In this document: positions 13,447 through 21,149 of the stretch, piece by piece
Layout of the letters: every line of letters starts with the position of its first letter
How positions within the stretch are numbered: position 1 is the stretch's first letter
Assembly (NCBI GenBank): GCA_025936205.1
Contig: JAICTU010000078.1
Coordinates: 1-23,686, forward strand
Source of the DNA: Polyangiaceae bacterium
GTDB taxonomy: Bacteria > Myxococcota > Polyangia > Polyangiales > Polyangiaceae
Direction: 5' to 3'
Length of the DNA: 23,686 bases
Translations under genes and position numbers: made by a program
Notes under the pieces: generated by a model
The model's database searches: none
Seen by the model: only the letters and a program-made list of their open reading frames with translations
What the model was told of the DNA's origin: nothing

Positions 13447-15320
13447 GGCGCGACCGAAGGCTCCACGCGCTGCGCGCTCAGCTGCCGCACCAGCTTGCGG
13501 CGCTCGAACTTGCCCTCGGAGCTGGTCCACAGCTCGCGCTGGCTCAGCGTGTCCAGCCCCGCCACGATCCGGCGATGGGCGTCTGCCACGCTCGCCGGAT
13601 CCCGCACGCTTTCCTGCGCCGCCTCGGGCAATGCGGCCTCGGCGATGCGCGCGATGTCGTGCCCCAGCGCCTCGTACCAGCTGGGCGCGTGGCCCTTCTT
13701 CGAGAACCAGCGGCTGGCATCGGGATCCTGCGTGGGGTCCAGACGCGGCAGGCGCCCCGCCACGATCGTCCAGAGATCGTGCCGGCGCAGATCGTCCAGC
13801 GGCAGCCCGAGTGCGCTCAGCCCGAGCCCGATGGTCCAACGCCGATCGAGCGCGCCGAGCAGCGAGCTGCATTCCGTCCCGCCCAGCACGAGCAAGCCGG
13901 GGCGCCTCACCTCGGATTGCGCCTGCGAGAGCTCCGGAGGCAGCTCCGAGGCGTGATCGCTGCAGGGAGCCGTACTCGTACCCACGCTGAGCAGCGCGTC
14001 CGTGCGCGGCTCGAGCGCCTTGCGCAGCGCCAGGCTGGCGGCAGCGTCGTCGGCGCCGACCAGATACGTGAAGGGCGGCAGCTCGCCGCCGCCCTCGGGT
14101 GCCTCCAGCAGCAGCACCGGAATCGCATGCGAGGCGGCAAATTCGGCAGCCGCCGCGGCACCGTGAGCATCGAGGCCGGCCACCAGCAGTGCCGCGCCGT
14201 CGCCTGCCAGGCGCGCCAGCGTATCGCCGAGCGCGCCGCCGTCGACGGGCCGCGTCTCGAGCTGCGGCTCCTGGGCTTCCGCCGCGCGCTGGGCCAGAGC
14301 GAGGGTGACGGAGATCCCGCTCGCCACGTCGAGCGAGCGCTGGCGCGTGACCGGATCCCCGAGCTCGAGCGCCAGGCCGAGCGTACGCCCCCGGACGCTC
14401 GGGGTCAGGCTGCCCTGCGTGGCCAGCCAGAGCAGCTCCGAGCGAGCGGGCGCGCTCTTGCCGCTGAGCGCCCCGGCGAGCGTGCCGCCGCCCGCGCTGC
14501 TGCCCGCGGCGATCGGACCGCTCGCGACCAGGCGCTGAGCGAGCTCCACGTCCTGATGGGTGATCGCACTGCGCGAGAGCACTTCCAGGATCTGCTGCCG
14601 CATCCAGTCGACGGCCGCCGCGCGCTCTGCCGGGCGCACCGAGGGGCTCTCGATCGCGTTCACGGACAGGCCGGGCAGGGTGGCCTCCAGCACCGGCAGC
14701 GGCACTTCGGCCAGGCGCGGCTCCAGCGTGCGCCAGAGCCGTTCGCGATGGCGGCGCGCGGCCAGCGCCGCGAGCTCGAGCATCTGATGGACGGCGTCTT
14801 CGTAGCGCCGCACCGCCAGCGAGGCGAGCACGAGCCGATCCAGGCACAACATCCGGTCGTCGGGATCGATCAGGCGCCCCTCGAGCGCGAACAGCTTGGC
14901 GTAAGCGGTCGGCGCACGCCCTGCTGCCAGATCGATCGAGGCCCGCACCACCTCCGCGAGGTCGCTGGCGGCGCCGTAGGGACCGGGGTCCGCGAGCCCG
15001 AGCCAGCGCTCGGAGAGTGGCAGGTCGCCGCGCGAGAGCGCGATCCAGGCGAGATAGATGCGGATCCAGCGGCCCTCGGGATCATCGGGAAAACGCTGAA
15101 TGAAGGCGGTGAACGCGCGCTCCAGCCCGACGCGGGCGTCCGGCGGGGTGTTGGTCCATTGCTCGCGCAGCGCGCGAAACTGCGCCTGCGCTTCGGGGCT
15201 GCTCGCGAGAGATACCTCGGGTCCAAGGCCGGTGTGCTTGCCGGCGCCGCACCCCGGCAGCGAGCTCGCTGCGAGCGCTCCGCCGAGCGCCAACGAAGAC
15301 AACAGCGGGGCCCGGCTCAT
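13443..15320 (-). CDS. LpoA-like lipoprotein: TPR-like N-terminus plus periplasmic-binding-protein-like C-terminus
   Basis: Predicted 625-residue lipoprotein with lipobox L-P-G-C24. Residues about 35-270 are Ala/Leu-rich helical pairs (for example EGRWIRIYLAWIALSRGDLPLSERWLGLA), like TPR repeats. Residues about 320-600 show an alternating beta/alpha pattern with short hydrophobic strands followed by turns (GAALLVAGLDAHGAAAAAEF, IPVLLLEAP, GLLVLGGTECSSLLG), as in type I periplasmic binding folds. This TPR + binding-fold arrangement is that of LpoA, the outer-membrane activator of penicillin-binding proteins. The similarity is architectural only, so no symbol is given. It is the first gene of the tsaE-mlaE operon and is divergent from the cytochrome b gene. 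Confidence 0.75.
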   Translation of the reverse strand: MSRAPLLSSLALGGALAASSLPGCGAGKHTGLGPEVSLASSPEAQAQFRALREQWTNTPPDARVGLERAFTAFIQRFPDDPEGRWIRIYLAWIALSRGDLPLSERWLGLADPGPYGAASDLAEVVRASIDLAAGRAPTAYAKLFALEGRLIDPDDRMLCLDRLVLASLAVRRYEDAVHQMLELAALAARRHRERLWRTLEPRLAEVPLPVLEATLPGLSVNAIESPSVRPAERAAAVDWMRQQILEVLSRSAITHQDVELAQRLVASGPIAAGSSAGGGTLAGALSGKSAPARSELLWLATQGSLTPSVRGRTLGLALELGDPVTRQRSLDVASGISVTLALAQRAAEAQEPQLETRPVDGGALGDTLARLAGDGAALLVAGLDAHGAAAAAEFAASHAIPVLLLEAPEGGGELPPFTYLVGADDAAASLALRKALEPRTDALLSVGTSTAPCSDHASELPPELSQAQSEVRRPGLLVLGGTECSSLLGALDRRWTIGLGLSALGLPLDDLRRHDLWTIVAGRLPRLDPTQDPDASRWFSKKGHAPSWYEALGHDIARIAEAALPEAAQESVRDPASVADAHRRIVAGLDTLSQRELWTSSEGKFERRKLVRQLSAQRVEPSVAP

Positions 15321-15445
15321 ACTCCTGAAATTTGCCTCATCTCGGCCGCCACCGCAGCGCCCGAAGCCAGTATCCAGCTCGCTCCCGAAAACCTACCCGA
15401 TCGCCGGCGGGGTTTGCTAATGCCTTCGGCTCCGTGACTGGCTGG

Positions 15446-16099
15446 ATGAGCCCGAACTGGCTTCGCTGGCAAGCACTTCTGGGTGCCGTTCCGCTGGCCG
15501 GCTACCTGCTGCTGCACCTCGTGGGGCAGGTTCTGAGCCTGAGCGGCAGCCCACTGCAGAGACGGCTGCAGGACTTGCTGGAGCGCTCTCCGCTGGCGCT
15601 CTCGCTGGAGCTGATGCTCGTGTATGTGCCGCTCGCGGCTCATGCCGCGCTGGGCCTGTGGCGCGTGCGCTCGCCGAGCCTGCCCGCCGGCGCTGAGCGG
15701 GACGGCAACTGGCCGGTGTCATGGGGAAACGCCCTGCAACGGCTCAGTGCGCTCGCGCTGCTCGTGTTTTTGGTCCTGCATGTCTGGCAATTCGAAGGCA
15801 GGTTGTGGGCAGGGGAGCTGCGGCGCGCCGATTTCTTCCCCGTGCTCTGCGCGAGCCTGTCGAGCACCGCGTTCGGTGGCGTGCCGCTGGTCGCGCTCGG
15901 TTATCTGTTCGGCGTCGCCGCGGCCAGCGTGCATCTGGCGCAGGGCCTCTATCACGCGAGCCTGAGCTGGGGTCTGGTTGCGCCAGCGCGGCGCCAGCGC
16001 CTGGGGCGCGCGTGTGTGCTGGGCGGTTTCACGCTGTTTGCTGCCGGAGCATTGATCATCATCGATCTCGCGACCGGCTCGGTGCTGCCCGCATTGTAG
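15446..16099 (+). CDS. sdhC: b558-type succinate dehydrogenase/fumarate reductase cytochrome b subunit, orphan
   Basis: Predicted 217-residue membrane protein with five hydrophobic segments, like the diheme SdhC of Bacillus and Wolinella. It anchors the flavoprotein and iron-sulfur subunits and passes electrons to quinone. All four expected heme-ligand histidines are present in matching contexts: H24 (LLHLVG), H66 (AAHAALG), H112 (VLHVWQ) and H163 (VHLAQGLY). The QRLSALALLVFLVLHVW segment is characteristic. The ATG at 15446 is used; a GTG at 15434 is also possible, and neither has a good ribosome site. No sdhA or sdhB lies next to it here; instead it is followed by a hypothetical gene and folB. 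The family is clear, its partner is unknown. Confidence 0.85.
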   Translation: MSPNWLRWQALLGAVPLAGYLLLHLVGQVLSLSGSPLQRRLQDLLERSPLALSLELMLVYVPLAAHAALGLWRVRSPSLPAGAERDGNWPVSWGNALQRLSALALLVFLVLHVWQFEGRLWAGELRRADFFPVLCASLSSTAFGGVPLVALGYLFGVAAASVHLAQGLYHASLSWGLVAPARRQRLGRACVLGGFTLFAAGALIIIDLATGSVLPAL

Positions 16100-16130
16100 A
16101 GGCTGTAAAGGCTGTGAAGGATCTGGCCCC

Positions 16131-16583
16131 TTGGCGCATTGCTATCTCCTGTGTGTGACGACTGGATCGTCGATCGATCGCCAGTCGAACAACGTGTCCT
16201 TGTTCACGCTGGTGGAGCAGATCAACCTGCCGCCCAACTCGCCGCCGCCGCCGAGCGGCTTGATTCCGGTGGAGATCCACGCCTACTTTCAGTTGCCGGA
16301 AGTGCAGGTGAATCGCGAGTTCGAGCTGCGCTTTGCGCTGTGTGCAGACAGCGGGCTCGAGACCCTGAGCGACGTGTTTCGGCATCGCATCAGCGCGCCG
16401 CGTTTTCGCGTGCGCACGCTGGGCTTGCCGTATCCACCCGTGCTCGGCCAGTACACGCTGCAGGTCGACGTGCGCTGGGTCGGGGGGCAGGGCCTGCGTG
16501 AAGAACAGAGCTGGCAGCGCCAGGCCGCGGCCTGGCCGATCGGGCTGTACCAGCTCGATCCGCGGCCGCGCGTGACCCACTGA
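16131..16583 (+). CDS. Hypothetical protein, TTG start
   Basis: Predicted 150-residue cytoplasmic protein of unknown function. No ATG or GTG exists in frame before the conserved-looking N-terminus; the TTG at 16131 is preceded by AAGGA (16117-16121) at 9 bases. The protein starts AHCYLLCVTTGSS, then has VSLFTLVEQINLP, a Pro-rich turn and several beta-strands (VEIHAYFQL, EFELRFALCADS, RFRVRTLGLPYPPVLGQYTLQVDVRWVGG), compatible with an immunoglobulin-like beta sandwich. Pattern resembles small bacterial DUF families but no name is certain. It sits 31 bases after sdhC and 12 before folB, so one transcript is likely. Confidence 0.72.
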   Translation: MAHCYLLCVTTGSSIDRQSNNVSLFTLVEQINLPPNSPPPPSGLIPVEIHAYFQLPEVQVNREFELRFALCADSGLETLSDVFRHRISAPRFRVRTLGLPYPPVLGQYTLQVDVRWVGGQGLREEQSWQRQAAAWPIGLYQLDPRPRVTH

Positions 16584-16595
16584 GCCGGGAGTATC

Positions 16596-17261
16596 ATGGA
16601 CGTCATTCGCATCCATCGGCTCGAGCTCGACTGCATCGTGGGCATCCGTCCCTCGGAGCGTGAGGTCGAGCAGCGCGTGCGGCTGGATCTGGGGCTGCAC
16701 GCGGACGTCTCACAGGCGGGCCGCACGGGGCGTATCAGCCTGACCGCCGACTATGATCAGGTCGCGCACGAGGTGGCGGCGCTGCTCAGCTTCCGCCGCT
16801 ACCACCTGATCGAGATGGCGGCGGAGGAAGTGGCAGCGATGCTGCTCGGCATTCACGCCAGCGTGCAGCGCGTCGACGTGCGCATCGAGAAACCGGGAGC
16901 GCTCGCCGGGCGGGCCCGGGCCGCATCGGTCGAGGTGAAGCGGCAGCGCCGCGACTTCCCGCGGAGTCTGGAGCGGCAGAGCCACGGCAGCCGGGAGCTG
17001 CTGCTCGACACACGCGAGGCGCGGCTGGAGCTCGTGCGCATCGAGCCGGAGCAGCAGCTGAACGAGTCGCCCGAGGCCTCGGCGGAGGGGCTGTACTGGC
17101 TGCTCAGCGGGCTAGTGCAGGGCGATCAGGGCTTGCTCTCCGCGCGCCTGCCCGAGGGCGCTAGCCATTCTTCTTCCGACTCGCCGAGCCGCCTTCGCTG
17201 CCTGGGTCCGGATCCGGCGGTTCTATTTCGTTGTTGGCGGCGCCACTGGATAGCCCACTGA
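16596..17261 (+). CDS. folB: FolB-type dihydroneopterin aldolase with about 100-residue C-terminal extension
   Basis: The first 115 or so of 221 residues are FolB, which splits dihydroneopterin to hydroxymethyl-dihydropterin and glycolaldehyde in folate synthesis. E21 (RPSEREVEQRV), Y54 (TADYDQV), the IEMAAEEVAAMLL helix with E74, and catalytic K100 (VRIEKPGAL) all fit the family. FolB is normally about 120 residues; here a segment with SRELLLDTREARLELVRIEP and AEGLYWLLSGLVQGD follows, possibly a small cupin-like fold. The last 33 codons overlap the 3' end of the convergent sigma-factor gene by 101 bases and read like out-of-frame sequence, so the original stop may have been lost. The ribosome site GGGAG (16587-16591) supports the start. 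Confidence 0.85.
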   Translation: MDVIRIHRLELDCIVGIRPSEREVEQRVRLDLGLHADVSQAGRTGRISLTADYDQVAHEVAALLSFRRYHLIEMAAEEVAAMLLGIHASVQRVDVRIEKPGALAGRARAASVEVKRQRRDFPRSLERQSHGSRELLLDTREARLELVRIEPEQQLNESPEASAEGLYWLLSGLVQGDQGLLSARLPEGASHSSSDSPSRLRCLGPDPAVLFRCWRRHWIAH

Positions 17262-18045
17262 TCGTGGCGGTGATGCTCAGATCGAGCTGGCTGCGCACGC
17301 CGCGCGCGATGCTGTCGAACTCGCCGTCGCTCAGGTGATGCTCGGCCTTCATCTGCTGCCGTACCGACTCGAACACGCGATTGCGCGCCGCCTCGAGCCA
17401 GCGCGCCGCGGTGGCTCGATGGACCAGATACATGCGCCCCAGCTGGTCGATGCTGCAGCGCCCCACCAGCTGTAGCCGCAGCAAATTGCGTTCGCGAGCG
17501 GGCAGGGCATGGATGGCGTTCTTGAGCGCGCGCTGGAACGAGTCGCGGTAGCGCGACTTGACGATGTCGTTGAGGGGGCTCGACTCGGTCTGCGCCAGCC
17601 GATCCGGCAGATCCGCGTGGTGCAGCTTGCGCGCGTTGCGCGAGCGAATCGCGTCCAGCGCCACGCGCGCTGCCGCCACGCTCAGCCACGCCACCAGCGG
17701 CCCGCGCGCCGCGTAATCGGCGATCTTCGCGCGCGGCCCGACCAGCAGTCGAGCGCGCAGCGTCTGCAACGCTTCTTCGATGAACTCGGAGTCGGAGTCG
17801 ATGCGGGAGATGGCCTTTACGACCTGCGGCAGCGTGTCCGACTCCAGCACACGCATCGCCTCTGGATCCCCCTGTGCACAAGCGCAGCACAAGTACAGCT
17901 CGGTACCGAAGCGCGTCCAGTCCCACTCCGGTGCGGGACCGAGGACGCGCTCGCAGTGCGCTCGGAACGTCTCAAACTCGAGCTGAATGCTCGGATACGC
18001 TCGCTTCCCTCGAGCGTACGCATCGCGCAGCGCCGTTTCCTCCAC
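17161..18045 (-). CDS. Sigma-70 family RNA polymerase sigma factor, Myxococcales-type (gmx1-like)
   Basis: Predicted 294-residue sigma factor starting at GTG 18045. A long N-terminal part with CCACAQGD (about residues 53-60) precedes region 2 (about 75-150, including QTLRARLLVG and PLVAWLSVAAARVALDAIRSR). Region 4 (about 195-245) has the helix-turn-helix ALPARERNLLRLQLVGRCSI, then DQLGRMYLVHRATAARWLEA. The tail is disordered and acidic/basic, ending SRKKNG. The arrangement matches a sigma family I associate with Myxococcales genomes (TIGR03001-like). It is the second minus-strand sigma gene, 85 bases after the FliA-like one, and overlaps folB at the 3' end. The regulon is unknown. Confidence 0.78.
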   Translation of the reverse strand: MEETALRDAYARGKRAYPSIQLEFETFRAHCERVLGPAPEWDWTRFGTELYLCCACAQGDPEAMRVLESDTLPQVVKAISRIDSDSEFIEEALQTLRARLLVGPRAKIADYAARGPLVAWLSVAAARVALDAIRSRNARKLHHADLPDRLAQTESSPLNDIVKSRYRDSFQRALKNAIHALPARERNLLRLQLVGRCSIDQLGRMYLVHRATAARWLEAARNRVFESVRQQMKAEHHLSDGEFDSIARGVRSQLDLSITATISGLSSGAANNEIEPPDPDPGSEGGSASRKKNG

Positions 18046-18093
18046 ACCGCCGAGTCTAGGCTGCCCGCCTACCCGGTTGTAAAGGACATCGGG

Positions 18094-18114
18094 GGAGGCG
18101 TCGAGGACGCCTCC
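18094..18114 (-). terminator. Hairpin between the two sigma-factor genes
   Basis: A perfect 9-bp stem (GGAGGCGTC 18094-18102 with GACGCCTCC 18106-18114) has a 3-base loop, 17 bases past the stop of the upstream sigma gene on the minus strand. There is no immediate T-run, so it could be a weak terminator or a processing site. Confidence 0.5.
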
Positions 18115-18130
18115 GGTACCGCCGGCCGGA

Positions 18131-18919
18131 TCAGGCCGCGCTTTCCAGGATGCCCTTGAGGCGCGTCATCGCGCGCGAGTGCAGTTGCGAGATGCGCGGC
18201 TCGCTCACGCCCAGCATCTCGCCCAGATCCTTGAACTTCACGCCACGGAAATAATGCATCGATACAATGCGGCGCTCGCGCTCCGGCAACTGGTCCATGG
18301 CGCGGGTCAGGGTGGCCTTGACCAGGCGGGCCTCGACCGTCTTCTCGGTGTTGGTGGACTCGCCGGCGGTCAGACAGCGCGCCTGCTCGGTCTCGCTCAC
18401 GTCATCGAAACGCAGCACCACGGGGGTGCAGGGGCGCTTGCCCGCGGCCTGGGCGGCCTCGGCGGCAGCGGCGCGCGCGCGGCGCGGCAGCCAGTCCTGG
18501 GCGCGGAGCTCATCGAGGATGGCGCCGCGGATGCGCACGCGCACGTACCAGTCGAAGTTTTCGGTCTGCTCGTGGCCGTGCTTGCGGACGGCGTCCCAGA
18601 GACCGCTCATGCCCGCGGCGATCAGGTCATCGCGCAGCACGTTGCGCGGCAGCTTGCGCTGAAAGCCGCCGGCGATCTGCCGCACGAGCCCGCTGTACTT
18701 CGTGATCAGGACGCGCGAGACCTCGGCGCGGGCCTGCTCTTCCGCGGTCTCCTGCGGGGTCTTGGCGCGGCGTTGGCGCTTGGCGGTGGCCGGCGGCACA
18801 GCTCGAGAGCGAGTCACCCGACGGATGCGGCTTTCCGGGGGTGCGTCTGCCGCCTCGGTGTGGGACACTTCGACGGACTTGGTTTCGCTCCCCTCGGACT
18901 GCACTCGCTCTTGCGCCAT
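18131..18919 (-). CDS. FliA/WhiG-like sigma factor with reduced region 3
   Basis: Predicted 262-residue alternative sigma factor. A disordered charged N-terminus (about 1-65) is followed by region 2 (about 70-150; DDLIAAGMSGLWDAVRKHG, then WYVRVRIRGAILDELRAQDW, a FliA/WhiG/SigF signature) and region 4 (about 205-258; QLPERERRIVSMHYFRGVKF, then LGEMLGVSEPRISQLHSRAM). Between them the usual helical region 3 is replaced by an Ala-rich stretch and PVVLRFDDV. No flagellar gene is near, so the regulon may be developmental or stress-related (inference). The start is supported by GGAGG (18926-18930) at 6 bases. Candidate promoter elements are upstream. Confidence 0.87.
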   Translation of the reverse strand: MAQERVQSEGSETKSVEVSHTEAADAPPESRIRRVTRSRAVPPATAKRQRRAKTPQETAEEQARAEVSRVLITKYSGLVRQIAGGFQRKLPRNVLRDDLIAAGMSGLWDAVRKHGHEQTENFDWYVRVRIRGAILDELRAQDWLPRRARAAAAEAAQAAGKRPCTPVVLRFDDVSETEQARCLTAGESTNTEKTVEARLVKATLTRAMDQLPERERRIVSMHYFRGVKFKDLGEMLGVSEPRISQLHSRAMTRLKGILESAA

Positions 18920-18942
18920 TGATTACCTCCGGGGAGGCTCCT

Positions 18943-18960
18943 AAGCACGGCGCGTGCCAC
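18943..18960 (-). promoter_or_regulatory. Candidate sigma-54 promoter or dyad operator for the FliA-like sigma gene
   Basis: On the minus strand the site reads GTGGCACGCGCCGTGCTT. GG and GC are separated by exactly 10 bases, as in TGGCACG-N4-TTGCW, with one deviation (GTGC for TTGC). The same bases form the perfect dyad GCACG-GCG-CGTGC (18945-18957), so a repressor or activator site is an alternative. A start site about 12 bases downstream would leave a leader of only about 13 bases before the ATG. Confidence 0.35.
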
Positions 18961-18976
18961 GTTATATGTGGCTGAA

Positions 18977-18982
18977 ATTATA
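18977..18982 (-). promoter_or_regulatory. TATAAT -10 box candidate for the FliA-like sigma gene
   Basis: A perfect TATAAT on the minus strand lies about 58 bases before the ATG at 18919 in an AT-rich pocket. No good -35 hexamer is found 16-18 bases upstream (CTCCAC there), so it would need activation or be an extended, weak promoter. Confidence 0.4.
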
Positions 18983-19457
18983 AGCGCTTTTTTGAAGGTG
19001 TGGAGCTCTGCAGGGGGTCAATTTTTACCCTGCCTTCCAGGGCGCGAGGATTGATAAGGGCTGAGGACGGATAGCGTAGAATCATCACGGATGGGCTGAA
19101 TCAGCCTGGATCGAGCGTTCTAGCTTCGCTCGGAGTTCCCTGATTCGCTCTCGATGAGCCCGCGCGGGCAGGAATCACCCGGGGTATTTCTCGACCCCCC
19201 TGGGTCATATGTAGGGCGGTGCGGCGCCATCGACGACGCCACGAACACATGCGCGTCGGTTTGGGGCTGTGTTTGGGCTGGTTTGTAGGAGGAGCAGCGC
19301 GGAGGGCCTGCATTTTGGCTCGATGCCCGTCACCCCTTGAACGTACCCCTTCGGGAATGCCGACTCGCGCCGTTCAAATCCGGGTAACCAAAATCTGGTG
19401 CCCCCTGGTCCAAAGCCGAACGCTGGAACCAGCCGAGCGCCATCGAGAGCGAGAAAC

Positions 19458-20510
19458 ATGCGCGAAGGCAAGAATCTGATCGGGGTCGACATCGGCTCGA
19501 GCAGCATCAAGGTCTGCCAGGTTCGTGAGACCCGCAAGGCTTACAACCTGGTGGCGTTCGGGTACGCCCCGCTTCCTCCCCAGGCCATCGTCGACGGCCA
19601 GGTCATGGACGGCAACGCCGTGGCCGAAACCCTGCAACAGATCTGGCATTCCGCGAAGATCCGCCAGCGCGAAGTGAGCCTCGGAGTCTCGGGGCAATCG
19701 GCCATCATCCGCAAGATCACCATCCCGATGATGACGGCGGAAGAGCTGGAGGAGCAGATCCAGTGGGAAGCCGAGCAGCACATCCCCTTCGACATCAAGG
19801 ATGTGCACGTCGACTACCAGGTGCTGCGGCGCCACCCCGAGCAGAGCCAGATGGATCTGCTGCTCGTGGCCGCCAAGCGCGACCAGATCAACGACTACGC
19901 GCAGCTGGCGCGCGACGCGCGGCTCAAGCCCATCGTGTGCGACATCGACGCCTTCTCGATCCAGAACCTGTTCGAGCTCTCGCGTGGCCTGCCCCCGGAC
20001 CAGACCGTGGCGCTGATCAACGTAGGGGCGAACCTCACCTCGCTGAACATCATCTCGGGCGGCATCAGCGCCTTCACCCGCGAGATCGCCAACGGCGGGC
20101 ACGCCATCTCCGAGCAGATCCAGAAGCAGCTCGGGATCCCGTTTGATCTGGCCGAGTCCTACAAGTGCGGGACCGCCGATGGTCCTGCGCCGCCCCAGGT
20201 GGCCCAGATCATCGAGTCGACCAGCGACGGTATCGCGGCCGAGATCCAGCGCAGCCTGGACTTCTTCATGGCGACCAGCGGTGACGGCGAGATTTCCCGC
20301 ATCTACGTGACGGGCGGCTCCTCCAAGATCCCGTCGCTCTCGCAGGCCATCGAGCGGCGGGCGCGCGTGCCGGTGGAGGTCTGGGCGCCCACGGAGCGCC
20401 TCACCATCGACTCCAAGAAGGTGGATCTGGGCGTGCTTGGCGTGCGCGCTCCGCAGCTGGCGGTGGCCCTGGGCCTGGCGCTGCGCAAGGAGAGGGAGAT
20501 CCGGGCATGA
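19458..20510 (+). CDS. pilM: PilM, actin-like type IV pilus assembly ATPase-fold protein
   Basis: Predicted 350-residue cytoplasmic protein of the type IV pilus inner-membrane alignment complex; it binds the N-terminal tail of PilN. The FtsA/actin fold shows in GVDIGSSSIKVCQV (phosphate 1, residues 9-22), ALINVGANLTSLNIISGG (phosphate 2) and IYVTGGSSKIPSLSQAIERR (adenosine loop). The stretch EELEEQIQWEAEQHIPFDIK is a PilM hallmark. The start at 19458 directly precedes the conserved REGKNLIGVDIG; the frame back to 19398 has no ribosome site. Its TGA overlaps the pilN ATG. Confidence 0.95.
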   Translation: MREGKNLIGVDIGSSSIKVCQVRETRKAYNLVAFGYAPLPPQAIVDGQVMDGNAVAETLQQIWHSAKIRQREVSLGVSGQSAIIRKITIPMMTAEELEEQIQWEAEQHIPFDIKDVHVDYQVLRRHPEQSQMDLLLVAAKRDQINDYAQLARDARLKPIVCDIDAFSIQNLFELSRGLPPDQTVALINVGANLTSLNIISGGISAFTREIANGGHAISEQIQKQLGIPFDLAESYKCGTADGPAPPQVAQIIESTSDGIAAEIQRSLDFFMATSGDGEISRIYVTGGSSKIPSLSQAIERRARVPVEVWAPTERLTIDSKKVDLGVLGVRAPQLAVALGLALRKEREIRA

Positions 20511-21148
20511 TTCGCGTCAACCTTCTTCCCCAGAAGCGGCGCAAGGGCGGCGGCAGTGCGCGCGGCGAGCTGTGGCTCGTGGCGTGCCTGGTCTCGGTCG
20601 CCCTGGAAGTGGTCGGCTGCCTGGTGCTCTACGGGCAAAAGAAAGACGAGCTCAGCCAGCAGCTCGACAAGAACAAGGCTCTGGACGCCCAGATCAAGCA
20701 GATCAACGACGTCTCCAAGAACCACGAAGAGATCAAGGCGAAGCTGGCCGCGCTGCGCGACCGCGAGGAAGCCATCGCCAAGCTGCAGAGCGCGCGCAGC
20801 GGCCCCACCGCGATGTTGCTCGAGGTGGCGCGGCTGCTGACGCCGGGGCGCGGTCCCAGCGTCGACCCGAACGAGCTGTCCAAGGTGCGGCGCGAGAACC
20901 CGACCCAGGACTACAACGGCAACTGGGACCCGCGGCGCCTGTGGCTGACCCGGTTCGTCGAGCAGGACCGAACGGTCCGGCTCGAAGGCATGGCGCGCGA
21001 CGGTGAGGACGTGAGCGAGCTCGCGCGGCGCATGAACCTGTCGACGTATTTCAACGACGTGCAGCTGTTGCCCGCCAAGCGGGAGACGGAAAAGGTGAGC
21101 GGGCTGCCGATGGTGTCGTTCAAGCTCGAAGCCAAGGTGAGGTACTGA
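20507..21148 (+). CDS. pilN: PilN, type IV pilus inner-membrane assembly protein
   Basis: Predicted 213-residue bitopic protein. The extreme N-terminus MIRVNLLPQKRRK is the conserved INLLP tail that docks into PilM. One membrane segment (about 22-43) is followed by a periplasmic coiled coil (QLDKNKALDAQIKQINDVSK, continuing to about residue 95) and a ferredoxin-like C-terminal domain (VEQDRTVRLEGMARDGEDVS, VSFKLEAKVRY). It is longer than the usual 180-200 residues because of an insert after the coil (RLLTPGRGPSVDPNELSK, KVRRENPTQDYNGNWDPRRL), a feature seen in myxobacterial-type PilN with this kind of Gly-Asn-Trp-Asp loop (inference). Overlaps pilM by 4 bases. Confidence 0.93.
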   Translation: MIRVNLLPQKRRKGGGSARGELWLVACLVSVALEVVGCLVLYGQKKDELSQQLDKNKALDAQIKQINDVSKNHEEIKAKLAALRDREEAIAKLQSARSGPTAMLLEVARLLTPGRGPSVDPNELSKVRRENPTQDYNGNWDPRRLWLTRFVEQDRTVRLEGMARDGEDVSELARRMNLSTYFNDVQLLPAKRETEKVSGLPMVSFKLEAKVRY

Positions 21149-21149
21149 G

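Larger units (their letters stand above)
18920..19457. other. 538-base divergent regulatory region between the FliA-like sigma gene and pilM
   Basis: No gene is supported. Its left part (18960-19030) is strikingly AT-rich for this genome and carries the candidate promoter sites of the sigma gene. A perfect 12-base palindrome GCCCGCGCGGGC lies at 19158-19169 and a 6-bp hairpin at 19112-19132. TTGATA/TAGAAT-like hexamers near 19052-19083 are 20 bases apart and therefore weak. The leader before pilM could be long. Confidence 0.55.

Noticed and set aside
13368..15437. 689-codon plus-strand open frame opposite the LpoA-like and tsaE genes
   Set aside because: Composition is dominated by Arg, Ala, Gln and His with no domain, typical of the antisense of a GC-rich gene; the minus-strand genes have a lipobox and Walker A.
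19052..19083. TTGATA / TAGAAT promoter for pilM
   Set aside because: The hexamers are 20 bases apart and about 380 bases from the start codon; too weak to list as a promoter.
19372..19381. GTTCAAATCC resembling a tRNA T-loop
   Set aside because: The flanking bases do not form a 5-bp T stem and no acceptor, D or anticodon arms can be drawn around it.
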